Assembly (NCBI GenBank): GCA_003427395.1
Contig: BFEA01000095.1
Location: forward strand, 2,008,854-2,036,466
DNA: 27,613 bases
Origin: Chara braunii
Lineage: Eukaryota; Streptophyta; Charophyceae; Charales; Characeae
Reading direction: 5' to 3'
This document shows, in pieces, positions 18,411-27,613 of the stretch (the first letter of the stretch is position 1; each line of letters opens with the position of its first letter). The translations under genes were made by a program, and so were the position numbers. The notes beneath the pieces are model-generated. The model was not told where the DNA came from. It did no database searches and was given only the letters and a program-made list of their open reading frames with translations.

Positions 18411-19835
18411 ACTACGGACCTGCCTACCATGGGCTAGTTCGGTCATTTTCTGCCTTTTTCGGGCTAGCCTAGGGATAACCTTTTCCATTAAATCCGCATA
18501 CCATTTAGCCTTGGCTTTGAGGGCCGACCGCGTGTCCCTTCCCCCTTTTTCGGCATTTTTCGAGGCACTCCGATTGTCGACGCATGGGATACTATTGGTT
18601 CGAAGCAGAAAGGGGGGAATCCAGTGGACTCATGAGGGGTCGCTCGATGGATCCCGATGATTTGATACATTATCTCAGGCCAAGGATGTGTGTCATTGGC
18701 CGCTAAGTTCCTGCGAAGAGCGGTTTTAATCATGCGGTTCGTGTTTTCTACTAGCCCATTGGACTGAGAAACGTGGGGAGCGGTGTATCAGAGAATAACG
18801 CTATGTCGCATTAGCAATTCCTCTACCTCGGCTTTGAATTCAGACCCATTGTCGGTTAGAATCTCTTCAGTATCTAGATGGGTATTGAGGAATCGGTCAA
18901 TGTACGTAGCTGTTTCCGAGGCCTTACATGTTTTACAGGGGTAGACTTTGATATATTTCGAGAAGTGGTCAATTAGCACCAAGAGAATGGAATACTCACA
19001 ACGATTGGGGTTAGGTGGCACGTCAATATCTGTCTTGTCCATACTGACTCGCTGGAAGAACGCTCTACTTCCATCCGAACTATATCTGAACTATCGTATT
19101 CGGTCCACGGATGGGTGCACGATAGCCAGCACAGACTAAACAGTTGGCAACCATGTGTCTAACATCATCATGAATGTTAGACCAGAACCATCGATTCTGA
19201 TCGATGGTCGCTTCGGTGACACGTATCGCAAAGTGAGCGGCCTGCTCCTTGTGCGCGGATTTGATCCAGTCATATCGCTGAAATGGATGGAGAACCATCA
19301 ACCATAATCCGTACTCGTCTGTTTTACACTTTTCCATATGACAGTTAATCCATCGATAATCTCGTAACCTCTCGGTTGCTCGACGTCTGTAATGCTTAGT
19401 AAGGTGGTTCAATGACTTACCAGCTAATTTAGCCAGTAATATTTTGCCCGTCCATACTTCAACCCTTCCGTATTTCTCGTCGTATTTGGAACCGTTAGTT
19501 ATGGCGGCCTCGAATCGAACTTCCGTGGGATGCTTGTCCGTTCGGCACAGAGGGAACTTCCACGCCTTATTACTCGTTCGGTACCTAACACATGTGCCAT
19601 GCGCACGATTGACACACGTGGCGCAGTCTACCCAGTCAGTGAACCCAAACTCATAGGGATAGCAGTTTACCCCATAAACCGGTGTAATACATGTGCAGAA
19701 ATAACATAACTTGTCAGGGAGATTGGCGAAAAAGTCCGAATGCGGAGGGGGAGTTGGAACGGGCGGGTAGAGAGAAGAAGAAGGGGTCGCCATTGTTCCG
19801 AGAGAGAGAGCGAGAGAGAGAACGTATCCACTCAA
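18411..19835 (-). pseudogene. Retrotransposon integrase with PHD-like finger, broken
   Basis: Read on the minus strand from 19835. Residues 44-97 form a cysteine cluster (C44-x2-C47, W68, C71-x2-C74-x4-H79-x2-C82, C97) resembling a PHD finger, lacking the last cysteine. Residues 195-235 are the integrase HHCC zinc-binding domain (H195-x5-H201, C232-x2-C235). A stop and frameshift at about 19080 lead to the catalytic core (19042-18500): TDI after MDK, then TDNGSEF, then NGLVEN, giving the D, D and E of the DDE triad with about 34 residues between the second D and E. An in-frame TGA lies near 18793, and a frameshift near 18530 leads to a helical, K/R-rich end that stops at about 18411. The GPY/F module expected next is missing here; a matching one lies at 8.3-8.6 kb. 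The element is therefore inactive. Confidence 0.85.
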
Positions 19836-19849
19836 TCCTTCAGAAGGAT

Positions 19850-21400
19850 CTCTGCCTTACTGTACTGAGGCTCGTTCTTCGGTTTCGGGCGTGCCACGGT
19901 GTCACTTCCTCACTCGTGGGTACTTTGTCGGGGTGATGCAATCATGTCAATCCGTCCGCGTTGCCGTGTTTCTGTTGTTTCCGATGACGAATGTCAAAGT
20001 TTATGTTCTGCAACATGGTAACCCATCGTCCTATCATACCTTAGTAATCCTTGGACTTCTTCAGGGCCAGCAGTGGCTCATGGTCGGTTACCAATGTGAA
20101 CTTCCGGCCATATAAGTAGGCTCCAAAGTGACTGATTCCCCATAATGTCGCATAACATTCTCCTGTTGGAGCGGAGTAGTTCCACTTCTACGAAGGTACT
20201 GATTTGGACGCGTATTCCACCACGTGTTCTAGGCCATCAGGTCCCATCTCGGCCAAGATTGTTGAAATCGCCTCAGGCTGCCAATCGGTGATGAGAACAA
20301 AAGACTTTTCCAAGTCTGGTCTTATGAGGACCGGGGACAAGATCAAAGTCACCTTAAGTTCTCGAAAGGCCCGATCACACTTCGGGGTTCAGATCAACGA
20401 CTGATATTTTTCAACAAGTTCGTGAGTGGTCCTTAAATCGCTGCAAACCCCTTGATAAACCTCTGATAGAACGATGCTAGTCCCAAAAAGGCGCGTACTT
20501 GTGTCATTGATGTGGGCACCGGCGCGTCCTTCACGGTTGCCACCTTCTAAGGCTCTTGCTGCAAACCCTTGTCCGTAACCACGTGGCCAAGGAGGGAGAT
20601 CTTCGTGAGAAAAAACTGGCACTTCTCGAGAGCCACCTTAAATCTAGCGTCCTTCAGTACGTGCAATGTTCATTCAATGTGTTGCACGTGCCCCTCGTAG
20701 GTACTTAAATACACCAGGATATCATCCATATATACAATCACACAATAGTTGGTAATGCTCTGCGCCAGCCGCTATTCCGCACGAAGTTCCGAAAAGTCAT
20801 ATTCATCGCGCGTTGAAACGTGGTTGGGGCATTGCGTATTCCCATCGGGCATCCAATTCATTGCCAACCTCCCTCGAAAAGAACGAAGGCCATTTTCAGA
20901 CGATCTTCCTTTCGAACGAGGAGATGGTGGAATCTGTGGCGGACATCAAACTTGCTGAAAAATCGACCACTCCCAATAGCATCCAACAATTCATCAATCC
21001 GGGGGAGGGGATACACTATCATACACATCCTTAATCGTGATGTCATTCAACTTTCGGTAATCAATGCATATATGAATCCCTCCTACTTTCTTGGGTACAA
21101 TCACCACAGGGAACGACCAAGGTCCGATGGCGGGCTCAATCCATCCATTAGCTTCGAACTCCTTAACTCTCTAGAACACTGCAAGTCGTTGCGCAAGAGA
21201 GTACCGATAGCAAGTGCAACTAATTGGTGGATGGTTCCCAGTGAGGATCGCGTGTTCAATCACGTTTGACATCCCAATATCGTTATTGTGCACACTCAAT
21301 GCCACAACATATCCATGCAATACATCTATTAAGGATTTGCAGATTTTGTTGGGAACGTGACCGAGCAAAGCGATTGTCGGTCAGCTGCCAAAGATGTCAA
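19850..21400 (-). pseudogene. Ty3/gypsy reverse transcriptase and RNase H, broken
   Basis: Minus-strand frames, interrupted by stops and shifts, show RT motifs in order: WSFPVVIVPKK (about 21115), ICIDYRKLND (about 21065), YPLPRIDELLD and FSKFD (about 21000-20930), MGIRNAPTTFQRAMN (about 20840), YMDD catalytic box (20732-20721) with DILVYL, LEKCQFF (about 20620), and VRAFLGLASFYQRFIKGFA (about 20495-20440). RNase H follows: TDWQPEA (first D), GECYATLWGI (E), LVTDHEPLLAL (D) and NADGLT, ending near 19900. The motif order RT-RNaseH-integrase is that of Ty3/gypsy (Metaviridae), not Ty1/copia. Plus-strand frames over this stretch are shadows. Confidence 0.9.
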
Positions 21401-21999
21401 GTCGTACGTCGATCCAATCAAGCCCTATTGGTCGTTTGCCATCTATGCTGGAGAACATACAACTGCTGGTTCGGATCGAAAAAACGGTGGCGAGCAATGC
21501 CGAACATCTATGACTTAGTCGGGCTAATAATCTCAGTTTTCTTAGCTTCGACATCGGTCTCAGGGTCAATGATACTTACTGTGATTTCTAACCCAGTTAG
21601 TTTCACTTGCCCGCATTAGGTTGGGAACATCACCGATCGGAGCTTCAGCCACTTGCCTAACTAATGCAATCATAGCATCTTGAGTAAGTAATGGTCTGGG
21701 TGGAGAGACGGAGAGATCTAGGTATTGATTCATTTGCTGATATCTTCCTCGTAATGAAAGTGCACCCTCGTAGAGAGTACGAGGGGGTTCCAAGAGGTCA
21801 GTCATATCTGAAATCTGCAAAATGCGTTCTGCAAGAAATGATGCGGCTGGAAACTGTGTTTCTGTTAGCGTGGGAAAAGATAAAGGTGGAGCAGAGCTAG
21901 GCTCGCTTTTCCTGTGTTTAGACCAATCGTTCGTGTGGTAACTGAAATCATATGGAATTCCTTTTTAGCCTCGTGAACTAACAACTCGACCAACTGACT
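21401..21999 (-). pseudogene. Linker between protease and RT, degenerate
   Basis: Two short minus-strand frames (21820-21566 and 21569-21381) have protein-like composition but no named motif. They lie where a Ty3/gypsy polyprotein has the protease-RT connector and are probably part of it. Frame changes separate them from both neighbours. Confidence 0.5.
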
Positions 22000-22746
22000 T
22001 CATTCCTCCTCAGTGGGCATATGATTTAATAGTTCAGCATAATTATTTTTCTCATATTCACCATCATCGTAAGGACATTGGTCCACGTCGCTGCTTTCGG
22101 AAGAATCTTCTTCTCGATTCGGGACTTGGATCATTCTTATCCAGAATTTTGAGTTGGTGAGGCTGAGATTTTTTCTCGGCGATGGAGTGGACACTCGTAA
22201 TGGAACAGTCTGAGGCTTTCCTCCAGTGTTTGTAAGGATAAGTTGTTTGGAATCCAAATGTATTCGCGCACCCACATCCATTGCCCAAGGCATTGAAGGC
22301 AATCCCAACAGTAGTGAGTATGATTGCAGATCGATGACTAACGCGTTAACCAGGACATGTACTCGTCCTACCTTGACTGCTACATTCTCAATAATTCCTA
22401 CTATATTTATGGTTTCCTCATCAGCAGAGAGGTAGTTATCTTTTCCGGGCAATGGAAGGATCGAGTTTAGTCGTCCAGTTTTTCGGACGGTTTCAGAGGA
22501 CATTGCCACAATAGACGATCCGGTATCAACGAGAGCATTGTCAATGAACAGTTTGCCCCACACTTCGCAATCACATTCTGCACTCTTCCACAGAACCGAT
22601 CGAACGCGGATAAAGTAATTTGTTTCTGCATACGAGATGGTGGCAACCCGAGCATCTTCAGATACGTCTGGCACTTTCGCGGTGGGTACTAATTTCGATG
22701 GAGGAGAGGTGAATTCTACTTTTTTATCCTTCTTCTTCTTTAGCAT
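22000..22746 (-). pseudogene. Retropepsin-like aspartic protease
   Basis: A 248-codon uninterrupted stretch. Residues 73-80 read ALVDTGSSIV, the retropepsin active-site motif (D75-T-G-S). LLLGLPSM at residues 145-152 is the second, hydrophobic-hydrophobic-G motif of the fold. A basic N-terminus (MLKKKKDKK) and an acidic tail (DSSESSDVDQ) flank the domain. It is in the same frame as the gag segments upstream, separated only by stops at 22860-22858 and 22788-22786, so it belongs to one gag-pro frame. Function would be cleavage of the polyprotein. This is the best-preserved piece of the element. Confidence 0.85.
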
Positions 22747-22857
22747 TCTCTGAATACGTTGGTACGTGAATTGTTTTTTATTCTTCTAGCACTGTTGAAG
22801 AAGCTTATCATTCGCAGCCTCAGATATGGTTAGCAAATGACCCACCGGGACAGGAAC

Positions 22858-24141
22858 TCAGATATCCAACTGTTTAAGTATATGTAGGACGTCGATTTCT
22901 CCGGTTCGAAACAATGGACCGGGTTTTGATCCCCGTTCAACCCATTCAAACTCGTTTTTGCCAGGTCGGATTGCTCCGATTAGTCCCACTAATTGGAGGT
23001 ACTTTGTAGGATCAACGACATCGGTCGCTTCGAAAAATGATCCCGAAGTGGATGCGATGGGTTCGGGCGAAGAAGACGGGTCTGGAGAGGAAGAGCTAGG
23101 CTCCCTATCTCTTGTTGTTCTTAACAACATGGCCACTCGCCCTAGGTTCATGGCGAGGGGCGCGGCTGTAGGAGGAGGTCGATTGCACTTCAGCAAGGGG
23201 CAATCTTGTGCAAAGTATCCGGGAGCTTGAGGAGCAAACAACAAAGGATACGAAAGAGGGGAGGGACGCGAACAACAAAGGATACGATTTATTTGAGAAG
23301 TCTGCGTTTGAATCAGATTGTTCATCCACTCAAATTGTCTGGTCGTAGCAGTATGAATCATTTGAGCCAAATGCAGATTGGTGATGGGTGTAGGCGCAGC
23401 CGACTGAGGCATGACAGTATTTACAGGTACCATCTTTGGAGGAAGGGGGGAGACAAAAGATAGGAGGCCAGGAGTTGGGTCATGGGAGGGTCCGTCCTGG
23501 TAATCGTGATCGGGGTGAGGGTAAAATTGCCCCACGGATCTGAGCCACGAACGTCGTTTGGCAGCCATGTCCTGTATCGTGTCCGAAATGTCTTCATTCC
23601 CCTGACTTATATACTAAGTCTTGCACGTATGTAGTAAATCCAGTTCAAGTGCTTTAGCAATAATAGCAGGTGACTGGGTCGTCTTTGGAGGAACCTTTTT
23701 TTGTAGTTTTGCTTTTAGCAATGGGTTGCGGAAATGATCGATGAGCAAATCTCGAGCAGCGTTTTTCTCCCGGCCTGATTTATCTAACGCTATTTGAAAC
23801 CGATCGACAAAGTCGGGTAGCAAGTCTCTAGGTTCCTTGGGGTGGGTTTTCAACACAAACCAGGCAGCATCCTCACTAACTTCGTCAAATCTTGCTAGGA
23901 ACGCTCTATTGAAAGTATCCCAATCCACCCACATGTGGATGATGTGCCTTCAAAACTAGTAATGAGTTGCGTTCCAGAGGAGTAGAGAGATGACACGAGG
24001 AAGATCCTCCGCGCCATATCCCTGAGCTTGTACGGCTTCGAGCCATGCCTCAGGGTGAGTATGATTGGGGTAAAACGGAAAAGTGGTGGGGATGCTTACA
24101 ATCACCCAAGGAGTCAGGTCATTGGCATCAGCCATGGGCAT
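22858..24141 (-). pseudogene. Gag of the Ty3/gypsy element, with in-frame stops
   Basis: One minus-strand frame from ATG at 24141, broken by stops at 23958-23956, 23952-23950 and 23616-23614 but without frameshift. The first part contains PFYPNHTHPEAWLEAVQAQG. The middle (23934-23614) has the tryptophan/phenylalanine pattern of the retrotransposon gag (capsid) domain, WVDWDTFNRAFLARF. The last part (23568-22858) has a proline-rich region, a glutamine-rich helix (FEWMNNLIQTQTSQ) and a half zinc-knuckle, GYFAQDCPLLKC; the two leading cysteines of a CCHC knuckle are lost. A serine/proline/acidic tail leads to the protease. Start choice rests on the ATG about 120 bases downstream of the primer-binding site. 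Confidence 0.8.
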
Positions 24142-24258
24142 CTCTAATCGAGTCTCGGCGGAACTTTATCGAGTGACGGAACGACTTTGCCGATTGGATC
24201 AGTTGGCTGGTCTTTCTCTCGCCAGCTCGTCTAACTAATGTCAGAACCGACGCGTGTC

Positions 24259-24271
24259 GGCTCCGATACCA
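24259..24271 (-). promoter_or_regulatory. Primer-binding site (tRNA-iMet type)
   Basis: On the minus strand the bases read TGGTATCGGAGCC, one mismatch from TGGTATCAGAGCC, the complement of the 3' end of plant initiator tRNA-Met used by most plant LTR retrotransposons to prime minus-strand DNA. It lies directly inside the edge of the right LTR copy and 118 bases before the gag ATG, which fixes this copy as the 5' LTR. Confidence 0.85.
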
Positions 24272-26614
24272 ACCTCACGCCCTGTGCCATTTTCCGGTCG
24301 GAGTGTTTTGAATCGCGGAAAGGCCCGGGAAGAGCGGCAAAGATGGGGTGTGTCAATGATTTTTTAGAAAATTGAGTGTGGGGACACAAACAGACTGAGA
24401 TTCCCCCATGTTGGTCTGACTTTAGTGAGAAGGGATCCGTCGCCGCGAGGCGGGAGGAAAAAGGCGCGCGCGGGGCTCACGGCGATGAGAAATTCAATCA
24501 AAAAAGTATCGTTGTACTTCCCAGCGAGCCGTTTGGCGGCGTTTGCCTACGTTTCTAATGAAAGGGGGAGGTTACACACGTATTATCTTGTTTTCGGATG
24601 AGGTACCTTCGGCACTCACTACAGAACTCTGAATCCAACGTGGAGGGCCTTAGTCGAGTGGCTTGCCTTGTGTCCGTCCTCACCACGTGGGCGGTAAAGG
24701 AAGCCCTTGGCTCGGTAACGCTCAGTGTGGCAATAGTCGCTATAAAAACTGTAAGGCCAATGGGTCGTTACTTCCGATCACGGGATGACGATCAACTCAT
24801 TAAACGACAACAACAACGAATAAGGTGGAAAGTGCATATCGACAATGACGAATCCCACACCGATGAATGAGAAGCACCGAGACTCGGGACGCCCGCCGAT
24901 CTTGGCGACGGCTTCAAGTTCTCGTACTTCCCACTCGCATACACGTGTCCTTTCCTCATGGTACGCGAAAGGGCGCGGTGGGGGCATGGGAAGTCAGCGC
25001 CCAGTCCGATTGGGGAAGTAGGTCCACATGGCAAAATGGCAAAGCGCAAAATCCCCCCTAATCATGCATCATTCATTCAACACACTACTCGATCCAACCC
25101 CGCGTTTCGTCTGGTCAACCAATCAACATCCCTGTAAGACTTGCACAAGTTTGCAGGCACAATCCATTTCATGTATATATCAAAGTGAGAGGAGAGAAAT
25201 TGCCATTGTCCATTCATTATAGCAAAAACATAACAGAAAGAAGGTATAAGGGAGGAGAGATATGGATCAAAAGAGAGAAGAAAACAAAAGATAATTACAC
25301 AAGAAAGTCATGTGATCTGGACGAGAAATTATGGCTTAAATGTCGGATGACGGAACTCACGCTCGAAGACTAGACTCGAGGCAAAAGAGACGCATCCGCC
25401 ATGAAACTCCACTGGGGCCCCAGGCCATACATTCACTGAAATTCCGATTACAATCCTCACACATGCACTGACGATCCCTGTCGTCACGTGTTACTCCCAC
25501 CATAACGATCGTCACCCCGTCGGCTCAGTCTCTGCACAGTCTTGCCCGGATCCCACAGTCCGTCAGGCAATCCAGCGCACAGCCGGCAAGGCTACAGTCA
25601 GCTCATTGGGACTTTTTGACTCGCACTTTCATGCGCACCATCTAGCTACTGCTTCCCAGAAGCTGGCCGATAAGTTGAGAGAGAGATTTTCGGGCGCGCT
25701 TGCATAATTTATAGTTGTGGAAAAGGAAATGGATGTTAGGAAGGATTAAGACTGAGGTGGGGAGGGGTAAGGAAAAGCTCGGGGATAATCGCCTGAGGAA
25801 AGTCATATCGATCTTTTGGAGCCCAGTCGTAGCCAATCGGAATCATCGTGTAACAGGAATTTCCTTCTTACACTGCGCGTCTCATTGGCTAGAGGGGAGG
25901 AGGAGGAAATCGATAGGGTATCTCGGCATAAGGATTAAAGAGGGGAGAAGAAGGGCGTGAAGGGTAGTGCGAAACGGGACCAAGATTCATACGATCAAGA
26001 AAGAGAAAAGGCGCGCGGGGCAAGGGAGAGATGGAAAATGGTTGCGAAGAAGAGAGTGTCGAAGGTAGCGATGGTCCGAGGGAAGCGGGGAGGGAGGGGG
26101 GGGGAACTCGCATGCATAGCGCCGACGCAAAAGCAAAAGGGCACCGAAACAGTTACATCTCGTTCAAAGTCCTATGCTAATTCAAAATTGAAAAAATATC
26201 ATATCCTCTCGTAGATTGAACGCGGGAAAAAATTCTATGCCTATTCAAATTCACACGAAAATTCCCAAAGTTTTCCAAGACAAAGTCGAGAACATTCATG
26301 CACAACAAAGGACACATTTGGTCCCACTTATTCCGGAATTCCTAGCCGTCGGACCAAATTCGTAACTCACTCGCTATAAAAAAACTTATTTCACATGTAT
26401 TTCCCGAATTGCAAAAAGATGGAACTCCAACAAGCAGCCCAAAATGACGAAGGTCCTGAGAGGGACGGGCCTCTTCGATCACGAACAATGCGCATTTATC
26501 CATGGAAACACAAAAAGGGGCCCCTTCGGCCTGTTTGCAAAAGACAATAAAAATTTGAAGAGAGGCGGGGGGGGGTAGAAGATGGCGCAGGTCCAGAAGC
26601 TAGCGAGTCACACA
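24272..26614 (-). mobile_element. 5' LTR of the Ty3/gypsy element (right copy)
   Basis: Direct repeat of 4245-6068. It abuts the primer-binding site on one side and ends GTCACACA, followed by TTAGCA (26615-26620). It lacks the MITE found in the left copy but has about 869 bp (24764-25632) absent from it, between AGGCCAATG and GCGCACC; no clear terminal repeats bound that extra piece, so it may be an insertion here or a deletion in the left copy. On the minus strand the LTR would hold the promoter and polyadenylation signals, but I cannot place them with confidence. No genes. Confidence 0.8.
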
Positions 26615-26945
26615 TTAGCAGCAGCAATACAAACTGCTCCTTCTTTAACCTCAGGCCCAGCTGTTGCCGCAACAGGGCCGCAGCCAATCCCACGAATGGG
26701 ACCATAACAACCTTGGTACCCCAAGACCCACTTGAAACCACCTCAGACCTTCTCATGAGACAAGAAGGATGAGGCACTCGACACTTGGTTGAGGACGGTC
26801 CTAGTGTGGGTAAGGGCGGAGAGGACGTAGCGTGAAGAAGAGGTCATCACTGCCGCCTCATATCTTGAGGGTTGAGCAGCGAGATAGCTAGATGGATTAG
26901 TGTCATCGAAGGAGAGAAGGTTAACAACAGTCGTATTTTTCATCA
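26615..26945. other. Stretch flanking the LTR, no gene recognised
   Basis: Short overlapping minus-strand frames (26777-26496, 26949-26743) have mixed composition and no motif. This would be the target DNA next to the retroelement. Confidence 0.35.
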
Positions 26946-26960
26946 CCACTTCAGGACACC

Positions 26961-27231
26961 CTTCACCACTTCAGGATGAAGCCTGCCTAAACAAATGGTT
27001 TTTAGGGTCTTCGAACCTTTCACCACTTCAGGACCATTCATGTCAAGTGAGAGTTTAAGGCAGTCTGAAAATCCTAAATGGTCCTGAAGTGGTGAAAGGC
27101 CCGAAGACCATGAAAACCACTCTTCACCACTTGAGGATGCAGCCTGCCTAAACAGATGGTTTTCAGGGTCGTTAGACCTTTCACCATTTCAGGGTCATTC
27201 AGGATTTTCAGACTGCCCAAAACTCTCACTT
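26961..27231. repeat. Foldback element with CTTCACCACTTCAGGA repeats
   Basis: Arm 27045-27099 is the inverted complement of 27177-27231 with 6 mismatches in 55. Part of it, 27077-27099, is also a perfect 23-bp inverted match to 27016-27038. A direct repeat relates 26961-27030 to 27122-27190 (GGATGNAGCCTGCCTAAACA and onwards). The nested direct and inverted copies suggest a foldback or MITE family that inserted into or duplicated itself. No coding. Confidence 0.85.
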
Positions 27232-27455
27232 CAGAATTTTCATTCCTGAATTTTCAGCTACCCGATAACCGCTTGTGCATCGAAGGGATTCGGCAGACAC
27301 ATGAATGATTGAGCGAAAACCCACACCGTAGAGTGCATCATGAAGTTTGTAGAAACGTGATTGCACAACCCTCAGCAGGCTCAACAAGCTACAGATGGGT
27401 TGGTCCGACTTGGTATTAAAAAGTACAAGTCCACGCGAGTTGTGTGTCCGATTTT

Positions 27456-27514
27456 GGATTCAACGCGGGTTCCCCGTTGAATTATTCAACGCACGTTGAA
27501 TCCGCGTTGAATCC
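27456..27514. repeat. Cruciform-forming GTTGAA repeats
   Basis: GGATTCAACGCGG (27456-27468) pairs perfectly with CCGCGTTGAATCC (27502-27514). Between them CGTTGAAT/ATTCAACG (27475-27491) form a second hairpin around one base. The hexamer GTTGAA or its complement occurs six or more times up to 27525. Confidence 0.8.
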
Positions 27515-27538
27515 CCGTTGAAACGCTCGTTGGACAGG

Positions 27539-27546
27539 TATAAATA
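27539..27546 (+). promoter_or_regulatory. Possible TATA box
   Basis: TATAAATA follows the GTTGAA repeats. A gene, if any, would lie beyond the window, so this is only a candidate. Confidence 0.25.
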
Positions 27547-27581
27547 AGATCTGTGATGAATTTTCTCTTGGGCTAAACATT

Positions 27582-27613
27582 AAAAAAAAAAGGGGGGGGG
27601 GGGGGGGGGGGGG
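27582..27613. repeat. A10-G22 homopolymer edge
   Basis: Ten A followed by 22 G up to the last base. Probably a scaffold gap edge or sequencing low-signal artefact; a similar run of 23 G lies at 6007-6029. Confidence 0.8.

Noticed and set aside
20749-21269. Plus-strand frames over the RT region
   Set aside because: Shadows of the minus-strand RT, whose motifs are clear.

Overview
The window reads as repeat-rich eukaryotic nuclear DNA from a plant-lineage genome. It holds a degenerate Ty3/gypsy LTR retrotransposon with a primer-binding site matching plant initiator tRNA-Met, a MITE-like DNA transposon, several minisatellites, microsatellites and many frame-broken coding fragments. There is no rRNA, tRNA or intact host gene that I can defend. 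A streptophyte alga such as Chara is my best guess from the style of the retroelement proteins, but that is inference and not proven. The scaffold is a draft assembly: there are two Ns (5387, 16881), the right edge is a run of 22 G, and a complete 38-bp Nextera mate-pair junction adapter sits at 9929-9966.

Layout. 1-1.2 kb: GT and AATC microsatellites, a GTAC-rich palindromic stretch and a 23-bp minisatellite built on CACGTGGACA. 1.2-4.2 kb: mostly anonymous, with an exact 44-bp tandem duplication and two broken coding fragments (minus strand near 3.0-3.2 kb, plus strand near 3.6-4.2 kb). 4.2-6.1 kb: an LTR copy carrying a 377-bp MITE with terminal inverted repeats and target duplication. 6.4-8.65 kb: minus-strand broken coding, including an integrase C-terminal (GPY/F-like) segment at 8.3-8.6 kb. 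8.65-18.4 kb: a 9.8-kb block with no retroelement enzymes that seems to separate the integrase C-terminus from its catalytic core. The block holds a 42-bp satellite (with the adapter in it), a long hairpin-rich segment (11.7-16.8 kb), a diverged second piece of the satellite and a 36-bp minisatellite. 18.4-24.2 kb: gag, protease, reverse transcriptase, RNase H and integrase on the minus strand, all with stops or frameshifts. 24.26-26.6 kb: primer-binding site and the second, longer LTR copy. 26.9-27.6 kb: a foldback element, a GTTGAA-rich cruciform and the poly-G end.

The most unusual content is in 13.6-15.2 kb. Two different families of short hairpins are repeated in series. In the first, eight copies share a 12-nt loop, a 3-4 bp upper stem and one bulged purine at the same place, while the lower stem sequence changes from copy to copy with compensating changes on both arms. 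In the second, five copies spaced about 123 bp apart share an outer stem and a covarying inner hairpin. This is the pattern expected of a selected RNA (or single-stranded DNA) structure and is the main candidate here for an undescribed system.

The retroelement works, or once worked, as one unit: gag and protease share one frame, followed by RT, RNase H, a PHD-like cysteine cluster and integrase. It is dead in this copy.
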